Part shown: piece by piece, positions 17,835 through 26,423 of the stretch
How positions within the stretch are numbered: position 1 is the stretch's first letter
Layout of the letters: the number at the start of each line of letters is the position of its first letter
DNA from: Heterotrichella gracilis
Lineage: Eukaryota; Sar; Xanthophyceae; Tribonematales; Xanthonemataceae
DNA length: 64,000 nt
Direction of reading: 5' to 3'
Assembly: GCA_032358255.1 (NCBI GenBank)
Contig: JAULBX010022186.1
Coordinates: 62,001 to 126,000 of the forward strand
Program-made: the position numbers and the translations under genes
The notes under the pieces: generated by a model
Database searches by the model: none
Told to the model about the DNA's origin: nothing
What the model saw: the letters and a program-made list of their open reading frames with translations, nothing else

Positions 17835-18599
17835 TTAGTTTACTTTTTCAAATTTAATATCGTCAGCCCAAACTACCAAGTCATTGTCTTTTGAATTAGC
17901 TGTAATTCCAATTTCGCAACTGCTGTACATTCCTTTTGTTCCCTGTTGAAAATACAATAGGTCTTTGGGCAAAGTTCTGTTATTTTTACTATCAATAATA
18001 AGTTGTCCATTTTGCCAAAGACGAACTGACCCTTTGTTTTTTTGAGAAAGCTTTACTTCCCAAACCAACTCTACCCATTGGTTTCTTGGAAGATCAATTT
18101 CTTTTCCCGTCGGTTGGGTAATGTCTTTCTCGTTAAACTTATATTCAACTCTTAATTTATTATTTACTAAGGCCAGTCTCATTCCCGGCCCGGCGCCAAT
18201 TGCAGTTTGCTCTTCCAGATCCATTAAAAACAGCCACTCAAGCGCATTTGTCCCTTCGATAAAATACCAAGCGCTTATTCTTATTGTCTCTCCATCCCAA
18301 AATGCCATATTTTGTTTTGAGATACTCGATTTAGAAGCTCCCTCACTGTCCGATTTTTTCGCAACAAATTTTAAAGATTTAGTTCCTGAATGAAACTTTG
18401 TAGTGTCAACATTGATATTATTTTCGCTTCTTGTAAGCTGCGTAAAAGACCAGAATTTGTCATTGGGCAAGAGCAAGTCGCTCAACGTAGAATAGGACTC
18501 AAAGTCATCTTGATAAAAATCTGGTCCGTCAAAAAACTTTTCTTTTTTGCATCTACTAAATATAACTAAGCTAATTATTACAATTAATATTTTTTTCAT
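17835..18599 (-). CDS. Lipoprotein with polysaccharide-lyase/lectin-like jelly-roll domain
   Basis: The N-terminus (MKKILIVIISLVIFSRCKK) is a lipoprotein signal with Cys near residue 17. The mature region is a beta-sandwich with the pattern DDFESYSTLSD, RISAWYFIEGTN, LPRNQWVELVWEVKLSQKN, GSVRLWQNGQLIIDSKNNR, and ends ADDIKF. This is how heparin-lyase-I-like and concanavalin-like domains look, so carbohydrate binding or cleavage is plausible. Catalytic residues cannot be confirmed. It overlaps the upstream gene by 4 nt. Confidence 0.65.
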   Translation of the reverse strand: MKKILIVIISLVIFSRCKKEKFFDGPDFYQDDFESYSTLSDLLLPNDKFWSFTQLTRSENNINVDTTKFHSGTKSLKFVAKKSDSEGASKSSISKQNMAFWDGETIRISAWYFIEGTNALEWLFLMDLEEQTAIGAGPGMRLALVNNKLRVEYKFNEKDITQPTGKEIDLPRNQWVELVWEVKLSQKNKGSVRLWQNGQLIIDSKNNRTLPKDLLYFQQGTKGMYSSCEIGITANSKDNDLVVWADDIKFEKVN

Positions 18600-19087
18600 T
18601 TTATCTTTTTATTAAAAGTATAGCCAATGCTAAATCCGCCCCACTGTTGAATTTGAAAGTCCACGAGGTAAGAGATTAATGGAGTGTAGGTAACTCTGTA
18701 AAACCAATTTTTTGTTTCGGACTGATAACGATAGCCGATTGCCGCAGTCGTTAATGCAAAAAAACTTCCTTTTGTTGTAATTGTAATTCCTTGTCCTAAA
18801 CCCAATTCAAGTTTGTGTGAATTTTTACCTATTAGTGTATTAATCATAAGTGGAAACACTATTCCTGTACCATTGTTCTTATCTATAGGCGCAAAACTTA
18901 AACCCGCCCGCCAGGTTAACTCAGTATTATTTTTCTTTAGAAAAAGCTGCTCATAATTAAAAGAGCCGGCTCCGCCACTTCCGGCAATTTCTAAGAATAC
19001 CGATTTTCTTTTACCTAAGTTAGTCTGTTGTCCAAATGTCGAATAGGAGGCTAGAGTAAGAATGAATATAAGAAGTGTATACTTCAT
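18596..19087 (-). CDS. Hypothetical outer-membrane or periplasmic beta-barrel protein
   Basis: I start it at the ATG at 19087, giving a good signal peptide (MKYTLLIFILTLASYSTFGQ); an upstream ATG would add eight polar residues. The mature part has alternating hydrophobic strands with glycine-rich turns and ends in an aromatic-containing strand (WGGFSIGYTFNKK), as in small outer-membrane barrels. It is coupled to the following lipoprotein gene by a 4-nt overlap, suggesting a joint role. Confidence 0.65.
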   Translation of the reverse strand: MKYTLLIFILTLASYSTFGQQTNLGKRKSVFLEIAGSGGAGSFNYEQLFLKKNNTELTWRAGLSFAPIDKNNGTGIVFPLMINTLIGKNSHKLELGLGQGITITTKGSFFALTTAAIGYRYQSETKNWFYRVTYTPLISYLVDFQIQQWGGFSIGYTFNKKIK

Positions 19088-19112
19088 AATTTTTTTATGG
19101 TCTATAGACATT

Positions 19113-19212
19113 GAGCATAATTTTTCCAGGAGTCATCAGTTTTTTTGCCGGCCCAAGTTATGTATTTGGGCAATAACTCGCAAAAAATGTTCCGTTACCG
19201 CTGTTAACGGCT
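19113..19212 (-). repeat. Relic attC-like site, short class (full length)
   Basis: This is a 100-bp element aligning over its whole length with the array sites at 28518-28616 and 31273-31372. It has a left core GAGCATAA, the inner CAAGTTATGTATTTGGGC, then AATAACTCGCAAAAAATG, and an intact right core GCTGTTAACGG. The left arm has drifted so the outer stem is poor. It lies directly downstream of the small YciI-like gene, exactly where an attC would sit if that gene had been captured as a cassette. Confidence 0.65.
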
Positions 19213-19286
19213 GTCAGGTAACCAGAATTAATCAGTTGTAAATAGCCCCATAAAAGTAAAACGAAAAATACTTGTTTGCTATTGCT

Positions 19287-19538
19287 TTATCTCAAAGCAA
19301 TTATTTCAATTTTCATATATGGATAGTAGGGTAGAGTGGAGAGTTTTTTATCTGCGTCAGACTTGTCGTTAGCCGTCAATACAAGATATATCCCGGCAGT
19401 TTCAGCTTTTATATAAGAAGCCAAAAGCGTTCCGTTTTCTTCCCATTCTTTTATTATTTCTTGTTCTTTTGGTAATAATTTCAGTCTTGTTTCATTGTCT
19501 ATTCCTTGTAAAAGGATATCGATCATAAATTTATTCAT
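19287..19538 (-). CDS. Small YciI-like/dimeric alpha-beta barrel protein
   Basis: This is an 83-aa protein starting at the ATG at 19538 (MNKFMIDILLQGIDNETRLK). The pattern beta-alpha-beta-beta-alpha-beta (LLPKEQEIIKEWEENGTLLA, AGIYLVLTANDKSDADKKLS, LPYYPYMKIEII) fits the ferredoxin-like fold of YciI and muconolactone-isomerase-like proteins. No catalytic His-Asp pair of YciI is evident, so the function is open. The relic attC just 3' of it suggests it is an old captured cassette. Confidence 0.6.
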   Translation of the reverse strand: MNKFMIDILLQGIDNETRLKLLPKEQEIIKEWEENGTLLASYIKAETAGIYLVLTANDKSDADKKLSTLPYYPYMKIEIIALR

Positions 19539-19879
19539 TGTCGTTTTTTTTAGTTTATTCTTTTGCACTAGTCTTTCAAAGTACTAATATATTTAAGCTA
19601 CAAAAAGTGTGTTAAAGATACTTATTTTATTAGTGAGCCGCAAACAGAATTTCCAAAAGAGGCCGCTGGCTAGCGCACGAAAGTCGACCGAGTCCGACCG
19701 CTGACGTTTACTGCTCTTATGCTTTGACGTTTTGTTTTCATATATATATAGAAAAAAAAAGCGAACAAGAATTTTCATTCTGCCCGCTTTAATGTAAAAC
19801 GTTAAAGGGTTTATTTCTTTTTATTAAACTCTTTTAGGTACGCTTTATATATTTATTTTTCTCTTTTTCAGGCAACATA
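19539..19879. other. Non-coding stretch; one terminator-like hairpin
   Basis: No gene is supported. A hairpin (19758-19790, arms GCGAACAAGAAT and ATTCTGCCCGC with the loop TTTC) is followed on the minus strand by a run of T. It would terminate minus-strand transcription from the fragment at 19880-20248. The rest is unexplained. Confidence 0.5.
19758..19790 (-). terminator. Rho-independent-like terminator
   Basis: Read on the minus strand, an imperfect stem (AAAGCGGGCAGAAT paired with ATTCTTGTTCGCTTT) with a 4-nt loop is followed by nine T. It lies about 90 bp downstream of the T9SS-domain fragment. Confidence 0.5.
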
Positions 19880-20248
19880 TCAATCTTCAAAATTATTTGT
19901 AGCCTTTGACAAATAATCTTTGATAATTTTTCCAGTTGTTTTTTGCCCTTTGTTGCAATTGGAAACAATATATAAGCCTGTTTTTAAGTTTAAATTAATG
20001 CTAGTTGATCTTTCCTTTATTATTTCACTATACATTAATTCACCCATTAAATTATGAACTGATAATTGGCAGTTTTCCATGTTTTCAGGTTTTTCAATTG
20101 TCATTTGTCCGTTAGATGGATTAGGCGATATAGAAAAGGAATCAACAAAATTATTTTCATTTAAGTTTGTAGCTAAAAGTTGATATTTGAAAATGGTGCC
20201 ATTTGCAGCGCCAACATAAATTATTTGCTTTAATTTAAAGCGACACAA
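19880..20248 (-). pseudogene. Orphan C-terminal fragment of a T9SS-secreted protein
   Basis: Only the end of a cargo protein remains. Residues about 38-115 form a type A sorting domain (FSISPNPSNGQMTIEKPE, CQLSVHNLMGELMYSE, INLNLKTGLYIVS), and before it is a short piece (IIYVGAANGTIFKYQ) as found in WD/beta-propeller ends. There is no ATG or signal peptide; the frame begins with a TTG just at a GC-rich palindromic spot (20263-20278). A deletion or recombination has probably removed the rest. Confidence 0.65.
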
Positions 20249-20344
20249 TTGCTTGCAAAATGTGCGGTGGGTACCCGCTGGTGAAAGGGTTTAGGTCTAT
20301 ATATTTTAGTATAATATTTCAAAGAAAATTACGTTATTAACGTA

Positions 20345-20971
20345 TTGAAAAAAAATCTTGTTATAATAGCAATTTTTAATTGTGTCTGGCTATGCGCTCA
20401 GCATGGCTACAAGGCACCATATCGCGTTGGGCTTAAGTTGGGATATTCGCTTCACACAATGACGGGAGATCTTACTAAAACTCAACCTGGCGGAAACTTG
20501 TTAGGAGGATTCTGGTTCCAACTAAAAATGAACAAAAAATGGATGGCACAAACAGAGCTTTTACTTTTAGATAAAGGAATCGGTGTTAGGGGGACCGGAA
20601 AGAGTCCACATTTTGTCAACCTCCATTATTTTGAAGTGCCAGTCCTATTTCAATACCATATAAAGAATATTTATTTTGAATTTGGTCCGGGTTTGGCATA
20701 TATGATCAATTATCGTGAAAATATATATAGTAATGAAACGCCGGAACTAGTAAATAATTATCCGTTTATGAGAAGCGAACTTTCATTTAACGTTGGTATC
20801 GGTTGCGCATTAAATGAGAAGTGGTCACTCGGATTAAGACTTAGCCATTCTTTATTGCCAGTGAGGGGCACTGTTCCTTCAGTCTCTAAAGAGTCTTATA
20901 ATCGCTTATTAGCTTTAAGCGTAACTCGTCAGCTAAAGAAAAAGAAAGCAAGTAATCGACAAGAAGGATAG
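20345..20971 (+). CDS. Outer membrane beta-barrel protein (OmpW/PorT-like), 208 aa
   Basis: The start codon is TTG (20345), giving a signal peptide (MKKNLVIIAIFNCVWLCAQH). The mature part has about eight amphipathic strands: YRVGLKLGYSLHTM, LLGGFWFQLKMNKKWMAQTE, YFEVPVLFQYHIKNIYFEFG, ELSFNVGIGCALNEKWSLGL. This is the PorT/OMP_b-brl layout frequent in Bacteroidota, in which FEVPVLFQY is a recurrent motif. It is a surface barrel of unknown cargo, convergent with the DUF4249 gene. Confidence 0.8.
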   Translation: MKKNLVIIAIFNCVWLCAQHGYKAPYRVGLKLGYSLHTMTGDLTKTQPGGNLLGGFWFQLKMNKKWMAQTELLLLDKGIGVRGTGKSPHFVNLHYFEVPVLFQYHIKNIYFEFGPGLAYMINYRENIYSNETPELVNNYPFMRSELSFNVGIGCALNEKWSLGLRLSHSLLPVRGTVPSVSKESYNRLLALSVTRQLKKKKASNRQEG

Positions 20972-20987
20972 CAAGTAAAACTGTCGA

Positions 20988-21830
20988 TTATTTCTTTTTA
21001 TACCTAACCATACTACGTGTATAGGCTCCAAAACAACCAAAACCACCATTTACATTGGTGTACATGAGTGTTGGCTCGGCTGGAGAAGGAAAACTGATTC
21101 CTACTCCTGAGTAATTTTTAAGCGACTTATAAAAATTGTAATACGATTCGCTACAATTATAAAGAAAAACATCGTAATACTTAGTAGAATCAGATGTCTG
21201 ATAAAATCTTCCGGCCAATGAAGCGTTCTCACCATCATGGTTTATGTCGCTATACAATTCATTCATGCGCGTATCATCTGCTATTGTATCCGCTTGCAAA
21301 GTGTAAACAAAAGCATATAAGGCTGCTATTCGATAATAATTCACTCTACCTGGCTCATCGGTAAAAGAAACTTTGATGCGATCGCTTGTTTGGTAATTTT
21401 CAGGAATGGTTTCTACCATTACCGTGTTTATGGGAACGGTTGTGAATGGCACTTGTGTTTCCGCTGTTGCCACATCACCATTTATTGTTGTTACAGTCAT
21501 TTTATAAGTTTGCCCAGGCACAATAGGGTACGAATTTGTTTTTAATTCGTAATACCCTGTAGTTTGATTAAAAATAAGTTGTGCTGTTCCTTGTGCGCTG
21601 CCGATCTTTACATCCCCATCGGAAACCGCAGCCAGCACATCTATTTGATTGCTGGTAAATAAAGGCGAAGACGACATTAATTTTAAACGGATAACCGAGT
21701 CTGTTGGGCATATATACGAATACATCACCGGCAACGATTTTGTTTCCGGTAATTTCACGTTCGCTTCTTTTGTACACGAGAGAAACAAAAAACAACTATT
21801 TATCAATATTATGAAAAATATTTTCATCAT
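20988..21830 (-). CDS. DUF4249-type lipoprotein, partner of the TonB receptor
   Basis: A lipoprotein signal (MMKIFFIILINSCFLFLSCT) is followed by a beta-sandwich with the YELKTNSYPIVPGQTYKMTV motif, as in DUF4249 proteins, which are nearly always encoded beside a CarboxypepD_reg/TonB receptor. The C-terminal NFYKSLKNYSGVGISFPSPAEPTLMYTNVNGG is typical of the family. It lies immediately downstream (stop/start adjacency) of the receptor and probably forms its surface or periplasmic accessory; the ligand is unknown. Confidence 0.85.
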   Translation of the reverse strand: MMKIFFIILINSCFLFLSCTKEANVKLPETKSLPVMYSYICPTDSVIRLKLMSSSPLFTSNQIDVLAAVSDGDVKIGSAQGTAQLIFNQTTGYYELKTNSYPIVPGQTYKMTVTTINGDVATAETQVPFTTVPINTVMVETIPENYQTSDRIKVSFTDEPGRVNYYRIAALYAFVYTLQADTIADDTRMNELYSDINHDGENASLAGRFYQTSDSTKYYDVFLYNCSESYYNFYKSLKNYSGVGISFPSPAEPTLMYTNVNGGFGCFGAYTRSMVRYKKK

Positions 21831-24185
21831 TTAAAATTTATAACTCCATGAAACACTTGGTAAAATTGGAAACAAAGAAGCTTGCATCAATTTGTTCTTC
21901 TTTGCATTTTGATCGTAATCTATATAATAGAAGAATGGATTTTGACGACTGTAAACATTATAAAGACTAAATTCAAAGGTGCGAACACAACGCTTTAATT
22001 TCTTATGGAACTGGATGCCAATATCCATGCGATGATAAGAAGACATGCGGAAAGAATTCTTTTTTCCATAATCACCGGCTACGCTGTAAGGCCAAATACC
22101 ACCAGTAGCTGGCTGCATTTGTTGTGCCCCCGGAACAGCATGTTGCTCTATGCCATAAGAAGCAATCGGCAGAGTAATTGCGTTTCCTGTGCCATACACC
22201 CAAGTTGAAGAAAGAGTAATGTGATCGTTTATTTTATAAATGCCAACAACTGAAATATCATGCCTTCTGTCATAACGTGCCGGGAATCTTTCTCCAAAGT
22301 TTAATGAATCAAATTGTAACCAGGTCCACGATAAGGTGTAACCGATCCACCCGGTAAATTTTCCAACTTTTTTTTGGATCAAAAACTCAGCACCATAACT
22401 TAAACCGTTGCCTGAGACAACTTTGGTTTGCCAATCATTTTGTGTTTCGGCATTGCTATTATCACCTACATTCAAAAAGCTTGCGCCTTCTTTATAGTTC
22501 AATACATTTTTCATCCATTTATAATAGCCTTCAACAGTAATGGTTATTTTTTTGCCAGGCAAGTCCTTTGCTAAACCCAGAGCTACTTGTTGCGATTGCT
22601 GTGGTTTTACTTTATTGGTTGCCGGCACCCAAAGATCAGTTGGTAATCCGATTCCTGTATTGGATAATAAATGTAAGTATTGATTCATCAAGGCATAAGA
22701 GCTTTTCAAAGAAAAATCATTTCCTAATAAATATCTCACCGCCGCTCTTGGTTCAGGATTAATAAAATTAGTGCCATAACTAGAGAATGTAGAAAGTCTA
22801 AAGCCAATATTCGTTTTAAGTTTTGAAGTCACTTTCCAATCGTCTTCCACAAAGATCCCTCCTTCATACGTGTCAATATTTTGCGATTTGTTATTTAGCT
22901 CGTTGACAGGATCGGAAGATTTAATGACTAAAGCTTGGGGAACAAAATGATGCCAGGTAGCATTTATACCGAACCGGATGTAATGATTTGGATGCGGCAT
23001 AAAATCAAAATTGTATTTTGCGCCAAAATCACGGATGTTAGATACATATTTCAAATTGTAATAGTCACTGCCGTATTTATCCTGGCTCTCGATGCCCAAT
23101 TGATAATTTGTAAAAATAAGAGAGAGGTTTGAAAATAAACGATTATTGAATAAATGGTTCCACCTTAAAGTACCGGTGGCATTTCCCCAATCTAAGCCGG
23201 CTTTGCTTTCCGAATTATTAGCTTTTGTTTTTAAATAAAATTTATCTTTTCCGAAATATCCGCTCAAATACAAACGGTCTTTATCATTAAATACATAATT
23301 TATTTTTGCATTCATGTCATAAAAGTAATATCCCACTTTGCCATCTTTAGGAAGAAATGGATAAATAAGTGCGTCAATATAGGTTCTTCTGGCAGAAACA
23401 AGAAAAGAGCATTTGTTTTTTATGATAGGTCCTTCCAGCGTAAGACGAGATGATATAATACCAATGCCTGCTTCTCCATGAATTTTTTCTTTATTCCCAT
23501 CCTTCATTTGAAGATCGATCACTGATGAAAGCCTGCCACCGTAGCGCGCGGGGAAACCACCTTTAATAAGCTCAACACTTTTTAATGCATCCCCATTAAA
23601 TACAGAAAAGAAACCGAATAAATGATTGGCATTGTATACTGGCGCTTCGTCAAGAATAATTAAATTCTGGTCGGGGCCACCGCCACGAACGTAAATACCC
23701 GCGCTGCCTTCACTTCCTTTTTGAACACCGGGCATTAATTGTATTACTTTTAGGACGTCCTTTTCTCCCATTAACGCGGGAATTTGTTTTATCTGTTCAA
23801 TAGGAATGTCAACGCTACTCATTTGAGTTTCCTCGCTTACTTTTTTTGTTTGCTCGGCAGTTACGGTTACTTCCTCAAGATCTTCAGCACCCATTTCAAC
23901 ATTGAAGCTGATATTTTTGTCTAGATAGAAACTCAACTTTTTTGCTTTAAAGCCTACATAGCTAAAAATCACTTCAACTGAATCTTTTGGTAAGGTAATA
24001 GAGTAGAAGCCGTAATTATTGGAAGTTGTGCCTAGTTTTAATTTGGGAATATAAACTGTAACGCCGGGAATATTTTCCTTACTGCCTTTTTCGTTGATAT
24101 AACCGCTAATAGTGAATTTGTTTTGCGAATGAATGCCCTGAAAGGCCATTAAAAACAAAAAAAGATAAATGGTTTTTATGGGCAT
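21831..24185 (-). CDS. TonB-dependent receptor with N-terminal carboxypeptidase-regulatory-like domain
   Basis: This is an outer membrane importer of 784 aa. Order of domains: signal peptide (MPIKTIYLFLFLMAFQGIHS); a CarboxypepD_reg-like domain (about 25-105, ISGYINEKGSKENIPGVTVY); the plug (about 120-225) with LMPGVQKGSEGSAGIYVRGG and a DEAPVYNANHLFGFF loop; and a 22-strand barrel ending in ASLFPILPSVSWSYKF with a terminal aromatic. No TonB box is certain. In Bacteroidota such receptors with DUF4249 partners import unknown nutrients or siderophore-like ligands. It borders the distal end of the cassette array. Confidence 0.92.
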   Translation of the reverse strand: MPIKTIYLFLFLMAFQGIHSQNKFTISGYINEKGSKENIPGVTVYIPKLKLGTTSNNYGFYSITLPKDSVEVIFSYVGFKAKKLSFYLDKNISFNVEMGAEDLEEVTVTAEQTKKVSEETQMSSVDIPIEQIKQIPALMGEKDVLKVIQLMPGVQKGSEGSAGIYVRGGGPDQNLIILDEAPVYNANHLFGFFSVFNGDALKSVELIKGGFPARYGGRLSSVIDLQMKDGNKEKIHGEAGIGIISSRLTLEGPIIKNKCSFLVSARRTYIDALIYPFLPKDGKVGYYFYDMNAKINYVFNDKDRLYLSGYFGKDKFYLKTKANNSESKAGLDWGNATGTLRWNHLFNNRLFSNLSLIFTNYQLGIESQDKYGSDYYNLKYVSNIRDFGAKYNFDFMPHPNHYIRFGINATWHHFVPQALVIKSSDPVNELNNKSQNIDTYEGGIFVEDDWKVTSKLKTNIGFRLSTFSSYGTNFINPEPRAAVRYLLGNDFSLKSSYALMNQYLHLLSNTGIGLPTDLWVPATNKVKPQQSQQVALGLAKDLPGKKITITVEGYYKWMKNVLNYKEGASFLNVGDNSNAETQNDWQTKVVSGNGLSYGAEFLIQKKVGKFTGWIGYTLSWTWLQFDSLNFGERFPARYDRRHDISVVGIYKINDHITLSSTWVYGTGNAITLPIASYGIEQHAVPGAQQMQPATGGIWPYSVAGDYGKKNSFRMSSYHRMDIGIQFHKKLKRCVRTFEFSLYNVYSRQNPFFYYIDYDQNAKKNKLMQASLFPILPSVSWSYKF

Positions 24186-24312
24186 TGTAGTTAAACGTTA
24201 AATATGGAGTTTTAGTATGCAATGAATGCAATAAAATGGCGATAAGTCGCGGTTAGAAGCGAGACGCTTTTTTGTTAAGATGAATTGTCTACGAAGAATG
24301 TGTGCCCCTATG

Positions 24313-24446
24313 CGTGCTAACGGTTTCGGGCTTTGTTTTCGGGTGGGTTTCGGAGCACAAAGTTTCAATTTATAACTAAAGTTTATTTGAAGCACAAAGC
24401 TTTAAGTTTGCACGTCAGCCCACTAACGCAAAACCCGTGTTAGCGG
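24313..24446 (-). repeat. attC-like hairpin 1 (distal end of array)
   Basis: Left core and arm GTGCTAACGGTTTCGGG pair with right arm CCCGTGTTAGC. A left-arm inner segment CACAAAGTTTCAATTTATAA and the right inner segment CACAAAGCTTTAAGTTTGCA add partial pairing. It is the most divergent site, 134 bp long, and closes the array 128 bp from the TonB receptor gene. It belongs to the GNAT cassette. Confidence 0.7.
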
Positions 24447-24462
24447 TTCGTTGTTTTCTTGC

Positions 24463-25008
24463 CTATAGTTTGCATATCATTACATTTCTTCTTGTCCCTG
24501 CCTTTTTCAAAAAAGTGAAATCAACTTTTTCGAATGTCTTTACAAATCCCATAAACCTATAACTTGGAGAGTCTGGGTCGACAGGATAAGCCTCCAGATA
24601 TTTAGCCCCATTTTTTTTCGCGTATTTTTTTGCATTCTCAATTAGTAGGTCTATTAGCCCCATATCTCTAAATTCTTTCTTTATGTAAAAACAGGCAATC
24701 GACCAAACATTTTCAAAACTCTCATCACCGCCAAGTCTTTGATATGTTTCTCTTGGCGCAACAGAACACCAGGCAATTGGCTCACTATTCATATATGCCA
24801 AAAGTCCGATTGGTGTTTTATCCATTACTCGCTGTTGAATGAACTTCTTTCTATTGGCCGAAGTGTTTTCTTTTAACTCTTCCTTTGTCATACGCCAAGC
24901 CATACACCAACAGTAGCTGGGTCCACCTTGTGACTGAAAGAGTGCTTCAAAGTCGGCCCAGTTTCTTTTGTCGACCGGTTTTATTTTTATGTTTTTAAGT
25001 GACGTCAT
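24463..25008 (-). CDS. GNAT-family N-acetyltransferase (cassette 9)
   Basis: This is an acetyl-CoA-dependent acetyltransferase fold, 181 aa. Motif A is visible in VWSIACFYIKKEFRDMGLID, followed by LLIENAKKYAKKNGAKYLEA, and the QSQGGPSYCWCMAWRMTKEE stretch near the N-terminus is characteristic of a GNAT subgroup common in cassettes and soil bacteria. The acceptor is unknown; members of the fold can modify antibiotics, proteins or metabolites. It is the last cassette, with hairpins on both sides. Confidence 0.88.
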   Translation of the reverse strand: MTSLKNIKIKPVDKRNWADFEALFQSQGGPSYCWCMAWRMTKEELKENTSANRKKFIQQRVMDKTPIGLLAYMNSEPIAWCSVAPRETYQRLGGDESFENVWSIACFYIKKEFRDMGLIDLLIENAKKYAKKNGAKYLEAYPVDPDSPSYRFMGFVKTFEKVDFTFLKKAGTRRNVMICKL

Positions 25009-25016
25009 AAATGACC

Positions 25017-25239
25017 GCTAACGTTTTGCGGCCTTGACCAGTGAGGCTTGTGAAACAGTCAAACTGTCTACAACTGCAAACTTAAATTAAAAGTACAAAT
25101 GTTTTACTGCAAAGCCAAATGGGCAAAGTCCGGTGGACTTTGAGCCAGCCTGTGCGAGGCTTAAGTACAATCGGCCGGACAAAAATTAGCTTTGTGATGC
25201 GCCGAAAAGCCGCATTGCGCCATGGCTTGCTGTTATAAC
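25017..25239 (-). repeat. attC-like hairpin 2 (long class)
   Basis: The 223-bp site has left core GCTAACGTTTTGCGGCC and right core GGCTTGCTGTTATAACC. The inner stem is GCAAAGCCAA (25109-25118) with TTAGCTTTGT (25186-25195). A second inner stem AAAGTCC/GGACTTT (25125-25141) covaries with AAAGTGC/GCACTTT in the next site. The left arm fits hairpin 6 better than its own right arm, suggesting it is a hybrid of two sites. Confidence 0.75.
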
Positions 25240-25276
25240 CTAGGCCGCCACACACAGTTTATTTTTGCTGTCCTTG

Positions 25277-26143
25277 TCAATATATTGCGAACCCGAGCGT
25301 AATGCCATATCGAGTGTCCGTACCGTATTTATTGATAAAATTTGTATTGACCATTTTGTCAAAACGCATACTGTCGAAGGTCGCATTTTTTAACTTAATT
25401 TGTTCGCAATAAAAACCGACAGTAATAAATTGCCAGAAGTCTACGGGATCAAGATCTCCGAGATTAACATTTCCCTTGCGAAAAAATGTCGCAGGTTTGA
25501 TCTTAATTTCAATTGCGTAAATGTTGCTGAAGTCAAGAAGAATATTTTCCCGTTCACCGTCTTTTAGGTATTTATTTCCATAGGTCCCGAAAATGGGATA
25601 ACCGCGATAGCCTTTTTTTACACAAATCATTACCCCGCCATACTTTTGAGGAAATGGAGAAAACATAACACCATAATCACCATAATAATTTCCCCAAAAA
25701 CCGTGGCGAGTAACACTATTGATGGCGTCTTTTACCGTATACGCTCTCGCAGAGTCAGCTTGATCGCTGTATGTTGTGATGAAACTATTATTGAAATCAT
25801 TAATAAATTCATTTGAAAGTCTTTGTTGTGTGAAGCCTTTTATACCTTTAATGTCAGCGAAGAGACCTAGTACAAATTTGTTAGAAAAAAAGCGGGCTAA
25901 ATTAATTCCAATTGAGGGATGCATTCCTCCGGTCCTAAAAGTTTTGCCCCATGGAGAAGGAGAATATAAATACTGCCAACCAATTGTCAGCATAGTTGCT
26001 TGTCCGTTATCTCCAGGCTCAGATAGGAACTTGAAATATTTATGCTGGTCTATAAATGACGTGGTGTCGCTCTGCGTGTCCTGTCCGAACGAACTGAGTA
26101 CAAGAGACGAAAGAAATATTATAATGATGAATTGTCTTTTCAT
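25277..26143 (-). CDS. Hypothetical secreted protein, 288 aa (cassette 8)
   Basis: A signal peptide (MKRQFIIIIFLSSLVLSSFG) is followed by a beta-rich mature protein with patterns of an outer-membrane barrel (TMLTIGWQYLYSPSPWGKTF, GGMHPSIGINLARFFSNKFV, KYGTDTRYGITLGFAIY at the end with a terminal aromatic). I recognise no family. It is flanked by hairpins, so it is a single-gene cassette. Its last strand suggests integration into the outer membrane, but that is inference. Confidence 0.7.
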   Translation of the reverse strand: MKRQFIIIIFLSSLVLSSFGQDTQSDTTSFIDQHKYFKFLSEPGDNGQATMLTIGWQYLYSPSPWGKTFRTGGMHPSIGINLARFFSNKFVLGLFADIKGIKGFTQQRLSNEFINDFNNSFITTYSDQADSARAYTVKDAINSVTRHGFWGNYYGDYGVMFSPFPQKYGGVMICVKKGYRGYPIFGTYGNKYLKDGERENILLDFSNIYAIEIKIKPATFFRKGNVNLGDLDPVDFWQFITVGFYCEQIKLKNATFDSMRFDKMVNTNFINKYGTDTRYGITLGFAIY

Positions 26144-26163
26144 TCCGATGTACTGGCGGCTTA

Positions 26164-26377
26164 GTTATAACGTTTGGCAAGCTTGCGCTTGCGGCTAATG
26201 AAACATTGTCTGCCGAAACGTTTTTTTAAAGATATGTGTTTTTTAGTCTTTTGCAAAATGGGCAAAGTGCAGTGCACTTTGAGCCAGCTGTTGCGAGGCT
26301 TTACCGGAAAAGCGACCTTGAATTTGCAAAAGCCTTGCACGTCCGCCCGCATTGCGCCATGGCTTGCTGTTATAGGC
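26164..26377 (-). repeat. attC-like hairpin 3 (long class)
   Basis: Left arm GTTATAACGTTTGGCAAGC pairs with GGCTTGCTGTTATAGGC. Inner stem CTTTTGCAAA (26248-26257) pairs with TTTGCAAAAG (26323-26332), replacing the GCAAAGCCAA/TTGGCTTTGC stem of other sites. AAAGTGC (26264-26270) pairs with GCACTTT (26274-26280). It lies 3' of the gene at 26424. Confidence 0.8.
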
Positions 26378-26385
26378 AGTAAGCG

Positions 26386-26421
26386 CCACACAGGTTCGAC
26401 ACGTTTACGTGTCCGCCTGTG
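26386..26421. repeat. Conserved cassette-end palindrome
   Basis: CACACAGGTTCGACACG and CGTGTCCGCCTGTG form an imperfect hairpin between the attC-like site and the stop codon of the gene at 26424. Closely similar versions occur at 28627-28660 and 31382-31415, and a trace at 30700. Shorter CACACAG remains at other sites. No T-run follows, so it is not an ordinary terminator. Confidence 0.6.
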
Positions 26422-26423
26422 CC

